From Lachnospiraceae bacterium (GTDB lineage Bacteria > Bacillota > Clostridia > Lachnospirales > Lachnospiraceae): a stretch of 14,390 bases of DNA. The DNA is taken from contig DNUZ01000023.1 of assembly GCA_003507655.1 (NCBI GenBank), positions 25,699-40,088 on the forward strand, given 5' to 3'. This document shows positions 1-5,302 of this stretch, in pieces. Numbering within the stretch: the stretch's first letter is position 1; each line of letters begins with the position of its first letter. The notes below the pieces were generated by a model. It had not been told where the DNA came from. It saw only the letters and a program-made list of their open reading frames with translations, and did no database searches. A program made the position numbers and the translations under genes.

Positions 1-318
1 TTTTCAGGTTTTGGCATAATGGACTGGGTTATCGCGGAATATCTTAGCACTAAAATAGAGCGAAAACGCATATGTGAAAGTGGAGTGATAAGAAAGAAAA
101 TTGTTCATATAAAGTCATATAGAGATTTTGGTTATGGAAGTACAGAAGGTGTGATTGAAGGAAGAGAGGGAGAAATAGGAGTAAATCTTAATTGGGATGA
201 GGACTTGCCGTTTAAACGAGATGGAGATATGGCAATGCTGGTATGGTTAGAAAATGGGGAGAATAGCTTATTGCCTCGAATGAAGCCGAAAGATGAAAGT
301 AATGTAGGAGAAGAATAA
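1..318 (+). CDS. C-terminal part of a T7SS-locus membrane-family protein (copy A), 5' end outside window
   Basis: The frame is open from the first base, so this is the 3' part of a gene that begins upstream; the ATG at 19 is probably internal, because the residues around it (…VIAE…) align with the interior of copy B. About 105 residues are visible: the end of a hydrophobic stretch, then a soluble, probably beta-rich domain containing KKIVHIKSYRDFGYGS, GDMAMLVWLENG and LLPRMKPKDES. By my count 72 of 83 residues (I55-codon onward) are identical to copy B (322-939), and copy D (3278-3910) is a more distant relative. I do not recognise a named family. Its position next to WXG100 genes suggests a part in type VII secretion, perhaps immunity to or handling of a secreted toxin; that is inference only. 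Copy B begins directly after its stop, so the two are co-transcribed. Confidence 0.75.
   Translation, partial: FSGFGIMDWVIAEYLSTKIERKRICESGVIRKKIVHIKSYRDFGYGSTEGVIEGREGEIGVNLNWDEDLPFKRDGDMAMLVWLENGENSLLPRMKPKDESNVGEE
55..303 (+). repeat. Tandem-duplicated 3' gene segment, unit 1
   Basis: This 249-base segment encodes the C-terminal domain of copy A and is repeated at 679-927 in copy B. Long runs are identical at the nucleotide level, for example around 107-166 against 731-790, including synonymous positions. That points to recent duplication or gene conversion rather than selection on the protein alone. Confidence 0.85.
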
Positions 319-321
319 GTG

Positions 322-939
322 ATGGAAAATTTGAAAGCAATCATCGTATTCTTACTGTTCTGGTCAATAGTAATATGGTGTGCAAGGATCATTAAACGAA
401 AACGTGATAAGCAAATGATGGAATTTAGCGAAGAGTTGCCGGAAATGGAATTAGTTACAGATGAAGAAGAAAGAAAATACATCTGTAAAAATATGGTAGA
501 AATGGGAAAAGTGGAGAATCTTTTTGGGGGGTCAGTCTTTTTATTCAATTGGTGGACTATAGTAAGAGCGATAGTGGAAATATGTCGGGAATGGAGTAAT
601 GGGATAGCATATGAGTTACTTGAAATGTCACTTCTTATTGCGATTAACGGGGTTATTGCAGAAAATTATAGAACTATAATAGAGCAAAAACACATATGTG
701 AAAAGGGAGTGGTAAAAAAGAAAATTGTTCACATAAAGTCATATAGAGATTTTGGTTATGGAAGTACAGAAGGTGTGATTGAAGGAAAAGAGGGAGAAAT
801 AGGGATAGATCTTAATCGTGATGAAGACCTGCCGTTTAAACGGGATGGAGATATGGCAATGCTGGTATGGTTAGAGAATGGGGGGAATAGATTATTGCCT
901 CGAATGAAGCCGAAAGATGAAAGCAATAAAAAGGAATAA
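322..939 (+). CDS. Membrane-anchored protein of unknown family in T7SS locus (copy B)
   Basis: A 205-residue protein. The ATG at 322 is preferred to the GTG at 319 because the next paralogue starts the same way (MENLKAI here, MEKLKEL in copy D) and AGGAG lies at 306-310. Residues 5-22 are a strongly hydrophobic helix followed by a basic cluster (KRKRDK), so the N-terminus is probably a membrane anchor with the basic side in the cytoplasm. A conserved acidic motif follows (PEMEL, then DEEERKYIC), then one or two moderately hydrophobic segments (about 70-85 and 93-112). The C-terminal soluble domain of about 95 residues is nearly the same as in copy A. Copies A, B and D and remnant C surround the WXG100 and effector-like genes. 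A role as membrane immunity protein or secretion accessory is a reasonable guess, but nothing in the sequence proves it. Confidence 0.8.
   Translation: MENLKAIIVFLLFWSIVIWCARIIKRKRDKQMMEFSEELPEMELVTDEEERKYICKNMVEMGKVENLFGGSVFLFNWWTIVRAIVEICREWSNGIAYELLEMSLLIAINGVIAENYRTIIEQKHICEKGVVKKKIVHIKSYRDFGYGSTEGVIEGKEGEIGIDLNRDEDLPFKRDGDMAMLVWLENGGNRLLPRMKPKDESNKKE
679..927 (+). repeat. Tandem-duplicated 3' gene segment, unit 2
   Basis: This is the copy B counterpart of the segment at 55-303, same length with no gap. Eleven of 83 encoded residues differ by my count. The upstream parts of A and B can be compared only over the few residues visible at the window start, where similarity is much lower, so the shared tract may be confined to the C-terminal domain. 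Confidence 0.85.
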
Positions 940-993
940 GAGAAAAATAAAGAAGAAATTGTATAAAACAGTTATGCAGCAGGGAGGAAGAAA

Positions 994-1275
994 ATGTTAG
1001 CACAGGATAAATATCAGGCAGTTACAAATGAGATAGAAGAAATACAAGAAGTAAGAAAAAAAGTTGATGATATGCGTGTGAAGTTTGAGAAGATCAAAGA
1101 GAAAATAGAAAATAATTGGAGTGGGGAAAATAAGGATTCATACATAAGAAAAATAGATATTATTTATGAAAGTCTGCAACCAATACCCAAAGAGTTAGAT
1201 GACCTTGTAAAAAGTTTGAAAAGCACAGCAGAATCAGAATATAAAAAGGATCTTGCAAAAGAGGAAAAACAATAA
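994..1275 (+). CDS. WXG100-family small helical protein (first of three)
   Basis: A 93-residue, highly charged, all-helical protein with a Trp-Ser-Gly turn at residues 42-44, the central position expected for a WXG100 (ESAT-6-like) helical hairpin. Proteins of this fold form dimers that are exported by type VII systems or help deliver larger substrates. The usual C-terminal export motif Tyr-x-x-x-Asp/Glu is not intact: the Tyr near residue 82 is followed by KKDL. This member may therefore be a partner or chaperone (comparable to the small helical targeting partners of LXG toxins) rather than an independently exported protein. A good ribosome site (GGGAGGA, 983-989) precedes the ATG. It lies 54 bases after copy B, and a 138-base gap with a hairpin separates it from the next WXG100 gene. 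Confidence 0.8.
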   Translation: MLAQDKYQAVTNEIEEIQEVRKKVDDMRVKFEKIKEKIENNWSGENKDSYIRKIDIIYESLQPIPKELDDLVKSLKSTAESEYKKDLAKEEKQ

Positions 1276-1324
1276 CCTATCGTGTTGGAGTATATACGAT
1301 ACTATTCGTTGAGCTATTCATGCA

Positions 1325-1356
1325 TCCGATACATAATTTTTTTGTATGATGTCGGA
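1325..1356 (+). other. Imperfect hairpin in the 138-base gap between WXG100 genes
   Basis: TCCGATACATA at 1325-1335 can pair with GTATG-ATGTCGGA sequences ending at 1356, giving about 11 pairs with one bulged A and one GU pair; the run of T falls in the loop, not after the stem. It is therefore not a normal intrinsic terminator. It could be an RNA-processing or stability element that lets the strongly translated WXG100 pair accumulate separately. A GATAAT box at 1368-1373 could be a -10 element, but I see no -35 at the right distance. Confidence 0.35.
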
Positions 1357-1413
1357 GTTTGAATATAGATAATTCTTGTAAAAGAAAATATACAGGAGAG
1401 GAGGAGTTATAGA

Positions 1414-1713
1414 ATGGCAGCTTTTTCAGTAACAACAGCTGAAATGACAAAAAAGATTTCTGATTTAAGAGCAAAGAATCAGTCATTAAAGCAGCAGGTT
1501 TCAAAGATGAAAGAGAGTAAGGATGAGCTGAATACTACATGGGATGGAAATGCCAAAAAGAATTTTAGCTCAGCAGTAGAAAGTGATGCTGTACAGATGA
1601 ATAATTTCAGTTCATTAATTGAACAGTATTGCGCTGCACTCGAAACCATTATTAGCAGATATGAAACCACAGAAGCAAATAATGCGAGCACTGTAGCAAA
1701 ACGTACATATTAA
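1414..1713 (+). CDS. WXG100-family type VII secretion substrate (second of three)
   Basis: A 99-residue helical protein with Trp-Asp-Gly at residues 43-45 between two amphipathic helices, and the C-terminal type VII export signature Tyr-x-x-x-Glu (Y83-ETT-E87) followed by an Ala/Asn/Ser tail. This is the EsxA/ESAT-6-like architecture: a small exported protein that folds as a helical hairpin and usually pairs with another WXG100 protein. The ribosome site is strong (GAGGAGG before the ATG), consistent with high expression. The next WXG100 gene begins 15 bases after its stop, so the two are translated from one message and may form a heterodimer. Family assignment is solid; specific identity (EsxA or other) cannot be set because the secretion genes are outside the window. 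Confidence 0.9.
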   Translation: MAAFSVTTAEMTKKISDLRAKNQSLKQQVSKMKESKDELNTTWDGNAKKNFSSAVESDAVQMNNFSSLIEQYCAALETIISRYETTEANNASTVAKRTY

Positions 1714-1728
1714 AGGGGAGGAAAGAGA

Positions 1729-2043
1729 ATGGATATCAACCTGAAAGTATCACCGGCAGAATTGGAAGCAAAAGCAACTGATTTTAAAGGCGTTATGTCA
1801 CAGATAAAAACATTAACAGATGACATGATGGCAGACGTTACCGGATTATCAAGTACATGGACAGGAGATGCATCTGCTGCATATATTAGTAAATTCAAAA
1901 AATTGCAGACAGATATGGATACCATGGGACGCATGATCAATGAACATGTAACAAATTTAACGAACATGGCAAAAGATTATACGTCAACAGAAAGTTCTAA
2001 TGCATCTGCAACAGATGTATTATCAGGAAATGTAATTTCCTAA
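1729..2043 (+). CDS. WXG100-family type VII secretion substrate (third of three)
   Basis: A 104-residue protein with Trp-Thr-Gly at residues 44-46 and the export signature Tyr-x-x-x-Glu (Y84-TST-E88). The tail that follows (SSNASATDV) resembles that of the preceding gene (ANNASTV), so the two probably arose by duplication and both look export-competent. The ribosome site is GGGGAGG just upstream of the ATG. Its position 15 bases after the second WXG100 gene suggests co-translation and perhaps a shared complex. A perfect 12-bp inverted repeat begins only 8 bases after the stop and may mark the 3' end of an abundant WXG100 transcript. Confidence 0.92.
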   Translation: MDINLKVSPAELEAKATDFKGVMSQIKTLTDDMMADVTGLSSTWTGDASAAYISKFKKLQTDMDTMGRMINEHVTNLTNMAKDYTSTESSNASATDVLSGNVIS

Positions 2044-2050
2044 CAAATAG

Positions 2051-2084
2051 CAGTCTCTATTGTGGTCAACTGCAATAGAGACTG
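2051..2084 (+). terminator. Perfect 12-bp inverted repeat after the WXG100 pair (terminator-like or mRNA-stabilising hairpin)
   Basis: CAGTCTCTATTG at 2051-2062 is the exact reverse complement of CAATAGAGACTG at 2073-2084, with a 10-base loop. A stem this long is unlikely by chance. No clear T-run follows (TACTTATGG), so efficient factor-independent termination is doubtful. A partial terminator or a 3' stabiliser that raises WXG100 output over the downstream effector gene is a fair alternative. Confidence 0.55.
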
Positions 2085-2200
2085 TACTTATGGAGAAAAG
2101 CAGGAAAAAATGAAGAATTTATTACTATTAAAGAGATGTGGTTCTTCGAGCCAAAATGGTTCCTATGGAGAGATAGAAGAAAGAAATACGGTATGACAGA

Positions 2201-2299
2201 ATGGCAATGTTAGTTGAAAGTGAAGATATGCAGTTTTTCTTGATCCCTACAATGGAGGCAGAGAGAGACAGTAATCAGGAAGAGAATAGTGATAGGTAG
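2201..2299 (+). pseudogene. 3' remnant of a fourth copy of the membrane-protein family (copy C)
   Basis: The frame from 2201 reads MAMLVESEDMQFFLIP and then EAERDSNQEE before a TAG stop at 2297. This matches the C-terminus of copy D (MAMLIENEGGDFYLIP, EAERESSKQEQ) and, more weakly, MAMLVWLENG…LLPRM in copies A and B. Upstream the same frame meets a stop at 2174 and the family's N-terminal part is missing; no ribosome site precedes 2201. I read it as the decayed end of a lost gene copy sitting between the WXG100 genes and the effector-like gene. Other short frames at 2110-2196 and 2136-2213 could be shifted parts of the same relic but do not align convincingly. Confidence 0.7.
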
Positions 2300-2343
2300 T
2301 ATTTTAAATATAACATAGATAGCAAAATAAGATGGGAGGAAAG

Positions 2344-3261
2344 ATGTCAGAATTTAGCGTAGATGCAAAAGGGTTATTTGAGGTAGTGGGAATGTTTGAG
2401 GAAATCTGCAGGCATTGTGATCAAACTAGGCAGATTTTAAGCGAAAGTGTACGGAGAATATATAATATCGTAGGTAACAGCTCACCGTATGAGCAACCTT
2501 TAAAAAAGCTGGAACAGGAGATAGAAAAATTAGCGAGATGTCAGAGAAATTTGCGCAGTGCCCAAAGAGTGTTAGGCGATATAAGTAATCGGTATGATGC
2601 GTTAAGTCAGACTTTTGAACCGGACTTTAAAAGTCTGCTTTTTGGCAATCTGGAATCATTTGGAGCAGTAGGAGGAGGTTTTACAGATATTTTGGATCTT
2701 ATCATAAATGGAGGAGATTTAAAATCCATAATAGGACTTGCAGATACTCTGTGCCAGACAATTGGGGGATTTTTAGAACAGAGAGCGAAGGATGTACCGG
2801 ACTATTTAGAGGTTATTAGAGGAGAGGTTAAGGCAGAAAAAAAGAGTATGGGAAAATTATTAGGGAAAGAAATAGAAGAGATTCGCTTTTCCAAAGCTGA
2901 GAAAGTTAGTGATAAAATAAAAGCCGGAACGAAATGGGGAGGAATGGCATTTGTAGGGATTTTAAATGCTGTTGATAATTATGAAGAATTTGGGACGATA
3001 CATAGTAAACGATTTTGGGAAGAGACTTTATTGGAGACAGCATTGGATGTTATAGGAGGAACGCTGGTATCGGCAATTGTAGGTGGCTTATTGGCAGCAG
3101 CAGGGATTAGTGCGGCGGGAATCGCCATAGCAGCAGTGACAGTGGGAGTAATGTGGGCTGCTGATGTGGTGTATGGCTATGCACAAGAGGCAAAAGGAAA
3201 AGAATCAAAACGTGTAACAGAGGCAATTTCGGATTGGGTCTTAGATACAGCAAAACAGTAA
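2344..3261 (+). CDS. Candidate type VII secretion effector with hydrophobic Gly/Ala-rich C-terminus
   Basis: A 305-residue protein. The start is placed at ATG 2344, not 2332, because the ribosome site GGGAGGA (2334-2340) overlaps the earlier ATG. Residues 1-95 are charged and helical with regular heptad-like spacing, resembling the N-terminal helical domain of T7SS substrates, although no WXG or LXG motif is evident. Residues 100-150 contain Gly-rich amphipathic stretches, and 165-200 are Lys-rich. Residues 234-280 form a long Gly/Ala/Val segment with repeated small-residue spacing (IVGGLLAAAGISAAGI), like a glycine zipper of a pore-forming or membrane-inserting domain. The Lys-rich C-terminus follows. 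Copy D starts 16 bases after the stop, the usual toxin-immunity arrangement. A secreted membrane-active toxin is plausible; a structural or envelope protein of the locus is the alternative. There is no named family that I recognise. Confidence 0.65.
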   Translation: MSEFSVDAKGLFEVVGMFEEICRHCDQTRQILSESVRRIYNIVGNSSPYEQPLKKLEQEIEKLARCQRNLRSAQRVLGDISNRYDALSQTFEPDFKSLLFGNLESFGAVGGGFTDILDLIINGGDLKSIIGLADTLCQTIGGFLEQRAKDVPDYLEVIRGEVKAEKKSMGKLLGKEIEEIRFSKAEKVSDKIKAGTKWGGMAFVGILNAVDNYEEFGTIHSKRFWEETLLETALDVIGGTLVSAIVGGLLAAAGISAAGIAIAAVTVGVMWAADVVYGYAQEAKGKESKRVTEAISDWVLDTAKQ

Positions 3262-3277
3262 AAAGAGGTAGATAAAA

Positions 3278-3910
3278 ATGGAAAAATTAAAAGAATTATT
3301 AATCATAGCACTAATTTGGGCAGTCATTATCTGGTTCGCACGGGTCATGAAGCGAAAAAGTAATGAACAATCAAAAAAATTCCAGGAAAATATTCCGGAA
3401 ATGGAATTGATTGACGAGGAAGAAAGAAGTTATATATGTGAGAATATAGTGAGTTTTACAACAGGGAGAAATGTATTTTTATGGTTCATCATTTTGCTTA
3501 ATTTGTGGTTGACAAGTGTTTATGGTTGGAAATCAATCAATATGGCAATACATGGAACCGCAGATGCATTTTCTAGTAATCTGTGTCCTACATCTGTTTT
3601 TGGAGGGATTGCTTATTCTACGAATCTTTTGCGTACGGCATGGCTTAAAGAAAGAGAAAGAAATGAAACGGGAGTTTTGAAAAAGAGAATCGTCGAAGTG
3701 AAGGCATATGAACATCCTGGAGCTAACAATTGGAATGGAATTATAAAAGGAAGAAAACCCGGTATTAGTGTAAATATTTCAATTCCAAATGGTGCGTATA
3801 TTATGCAGGAAGATAATAACATGGCAATGTTAATTGAAAATGAGGGCGGGGATTTTTACCTGATCCCAAGGATAGAAGCAGAACGGGAAAGCAGTAAACA
3901 GGAACAATAA
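3278..3910 (+). CDS. Membrane-anchored family protein (copy D), candidate immunity protein
   Basis: A 210-residue protein related to copies A and B along its length: hydrophobic helix at 6-22 followed by KRK, a PEMELI-DEEER-YIC motif near 40-54, a second clear membrane segment at 66-82, a weaker one near 105-120, then a soluble C-terminal domain (GVLKKRIVEVKAY, later NNMAMLIENEGG and YLIPR). It is more diverged from A and B than they are from each other. The ribosome site (AAAGAGG) lies in the 16-base gap behind the effector-like gene, so the two are almost certainly co-expressed. A polytopic membrane protein paired with a Gly-zipper protein is what one would expect of immunity against a membrane-active toxin. 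That inference rests on position and topology only; a secretion accessory role is possible. Confidence 0.8.
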   Translation: MEKLKELLIIALIWAVIIWFARVMKRKSNEQSKKFQENIPEMELIDEEERSYICENIVSFTTGRNVFLWFIILLNLWLTSVYGWKSINMAIHGTADAFSSNLCPTSVFGGIAYSTNLLRTAWLKERERNETGVLKKRIVEVKAYEHPGANNWNGIIKGRKPGISVNISIPNGAYIMQEDNNMAMLIENEGGDFYLIPRIEAERESSKQEQ

Positions 3911-3963
3911 AAGCAAGATAGCTATCCATAAACACAATAGAAAAAAGAAGGAGGAAAACAAAA

Positions 3964-4236
3964 ATGAAAGTACAGGAGTTATTTCCAATAGGAAGTGTAG
4001 TCAAATTGAGAAATGGTATCAGACCACTTATGATTTTCGGTATCAAACAGACGAATTTAGAGACCAACGAGGAATATGATTACATAGGTGTTCTGTATCC
4101 GGAAGGAAATATGGGGGACAAGACGCAATTTCTATTTAATCATGAAGATATTGAGGAAGTCATCTCAAAAGGTTATACAGACGAAACATGGGAAGATTTT
4201 ATAAAAAGAATGAGAGAATTTTATAAAGAAATCTAA
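3964..4236 (+). CDS. DUF4176 family protein (type VII secretion-associated)
   Basis: A 90-residue soluble protein matching the DUF4176 pattern from memory: an opening GSVVKLRNG-x-RPLMIFG beta segment (10-26), then YDYIGVLYPEG (38-48), FLFNHEDIEEV (56-66), GYTDE and an acidic/basic C-terminal helix. DUF4176 proteins are small cytoplasmic proteins found repeatedly in Firmicutes T7SSb/LXG toxin clusters, where an accessory or chaperone-like role in substrate handling has been proposed. Its length is normal for the family, so it looks intact. GGAGG lies at 3951-3955 before the ATG, and the gap after copy D is 53 bases. The presence of this gene is one of the better arguments that the block 1-4875 belongs to a type VII system. 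Confidence 0.85.
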   Translation: MKVQELFPIGSVVKLRNGIRPLMIFGIKQTNLETNEEYDYIGVLYPEGNMGDKTQFLFNHEDIEEVISKGYTDETWEDFIKRMREFYKEI

Positions 4237-4275
4237 GAAACAGAAGAAGTTGTGAAAAACGAAGGAGATAAGAGT

Positions 4276-4875
4276 ATGAGACAGATTTGGGAGAAAGAGA
4301 CAAAGTTAACAAAAGAAGAGGTGCATGAGCGGTTAGAAAAATATTTTACAGATAATAAATATATTAATGCAACAGACGAAATGGGTGTCCTCTTGTGTAA
4401 TGCTTCTATGAAAAACAGATATTTTCAGATATTTTATAAAGAAGGAATCATAAGAATAGAAGGCTGGGTAAAGAAAGGAAAGAACGAACAGACAACATCC
4501 GATAAGAAAAAAGATATTTTAGGCACAGATATGCAGGCTTTTTCCAGAATGTTTTCTGATGATGGAGGAGCAGAACGAAGCTTTGAAGAAGAAAACGGCA
4601 ATCATGCAGGATATGAAATGCAATTATATCTAGGCTTGCCAAAAGAGCAGCCAAGGCTGGCATGGGTAGGATTGATTCTGGCAATTATTGCAGATTTTTT
4701 GGGAAATGCAAGAGCGTGGTTTGTACTGAGTGTCGTTCTGGCAGTTGTAGCATTGTATTGTTCCGTAAAGGGCTCACGCTCCTCTAAACAGTCTGTAGCA
4801 GTACTGGGAATGGTTGTGTCCATGGTGTTTTTGTTGCGTGTAGTCAAAATTATAATAATGATTTTAATGTTTTAG
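4276..4875 (+). CDS. Membrane protein of unknown function with C-terminal transmembrane domain
   Basis: A 199-residue protein. The ATG at 4276 is preferred to the GTG at 4252 because AAGGAG (4262-4267) sits 8 bases before it and inside the longer version. Residues 1-125 are soluble, with an N-terminal segment rich in charged helix (KETKLTKEEVHERLEKYF) and a possible beta segment (YFQIFYKEGIIRIEGWV, 49-65). Residues 128-144, 147-164 and 173-198 are hydrophobic helices; the pattern of a short KGSRSSKQ hinge between the last two recalls small DUF4190-like membrane domains, but the match is weak. It lies 39 bases after the DUF4176 gene and is the last gene of the accessory block. A role in the T7SS cassette is suggested by position only. 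Confidence 0.75.
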   Translation: MRQIWEKETKLTKEEVHERLEKYFTDNKYINATDEMGVLLCNASMKNRYFQIFYKEGIIRIEGWVKKGKNEQTTSDKKKDILGTDMQAFSRMFSDDGGAERSFEEENGNHAGYEMQLYLGLPKEQPRLAWVGLILAIIADFLGNARAWFVLSVVLAVVALYCSVKGSRSSKQSVAVLGMVVSMVFLLRVVKIIIMILMF

Positions 4876-4881
4876 ACAATC

Positions 4882-4903
4882 TGTCAAGAAAAAACACTTG
4901 ACA
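4882..4903. promoter_or_regulatory. 7-bp inverted repeat covering the ylxM -35 box
   Basis: TGTCAAG (4882-4888) and CTTGACA (4897-4903) are exact reverse complements separated by an A-rich 8-base spacer. The right arm contains the -35 hexamer of the ylxM promoter. It could be an operator, or a coincidence produced by the -35 sequence; there is no T-run to make it a terminator for the preceding gene. Confidence 0.35.
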
Positions 4904-4927
4904 CCATGTGTGCAGTTGTGTTAATCT
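4898..4927 (+). promoter_or_regulatory. Sigma-A-type promoter for ylxM-ffh operon
   Basis: A perfect -35 TTGACA (4898-4903) is followed after 18 bases by TAATCT (4922-4927), with TGTG just upstream of the -10. It marks the border between the accessory block and the housekeeping operon. Transcription would begin near 4932-4936, which is only about 10 bases before the ylxM start and inside its AAGGTGA ribosome site, so either the leader is very short or the true start point differs from the prediction. Confidence 0.65.
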
Positions 4928-4944
4928 ATCCAAGGTGATAAATG

Positions 4945-5301
4945 ATGGAAGAAAAAGTAACGCAGACATATCTCTATGATTTTTACGGAGAACTGCTCAA
5001 CGAACACCAGAGAAGAATATATGAGTACTTTGTGTTTGATGATCTGTCCCTTGGAGAGATTGCAGCGGAAGAGGGAATTAGCAGACAGGGCGTTCACGAT
5101 ATGGTAAAGCGGTGTACGAAGACTTTAGCGGGCTATGAGGAAAAGCTGCATTTAATTGAAAAATTTCAGTCGGCGAAACAGAAAGTGGAGACCATCCATC
5201 ATCTGACACAGACATTCGAAGAGAATGGAAATAAAGAAGAGCATCAGAGAGTTATTATGGAAATTGAACAGATTTCCAATCAGATATTAGAGGAGCTATA
5301 A
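4945..5301 (+). CDS. ylxM: YlxM family helix-turn-helix protein of the signal recognition particle operon
   Basis: A 118-residue protein of the YlxM/p13 family (UPF0122). It has the family's opening ([10 protein letters not shown]), a sigma-70 region 4-like helix-turn-helix at about 34-58 ([19 protein letters not shown]) and a helical acidic C-terminus. In Firmicutes the gene lies directly upstream of ffh, as here; in streptococci the protein binds SRP components and modulates the targeting GTPases, and the HTH suggests nucleic-acid binding. I chose ATG 4945 over 4942 because the AAGGTGA site (4932-4938) is better spaced to it, but both are possible. ffh begins one base after the stop, with its ribosome site (AGAGGAG) inside the end of ylxM, so translation is coupled. 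Confidence 0.9.
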   Translation: MEEKVTQTYLYDFYGELLNEHQRRIYEYFVFDDLSLGEIAAEEGISRQGVHDMVKRCTKTLAGYEEKLHLIEKFQSAKQKVETIHHLTQTFEENGNKEEHQRVIMEIEQISNQILEEL

Positions 5302-5302
5302 C

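Noticed and set aside
2110..2213. Two short + strand frames (28 and 25 codons) before the gene relic
   Set aside because: Neither has a convincing ribosome site or aligns clearly with the membrane family; they may be scrambled parts of the same relic but cannot be supported as genes.
3917..3926. Palindrome GATAGCTATC before the DUF4176 gene
   Set aside because: A 10-base palindrome is expected by chance at this scale and has no promoter around it.
4859..4887. Possible - strand promoter (TTGACA as complement of 4882-4887)
   Set aside because: The hexamer is the left arm of the dyad; the best -10 (TAAAAT) is only 15 bases away and no - strand gene follows.
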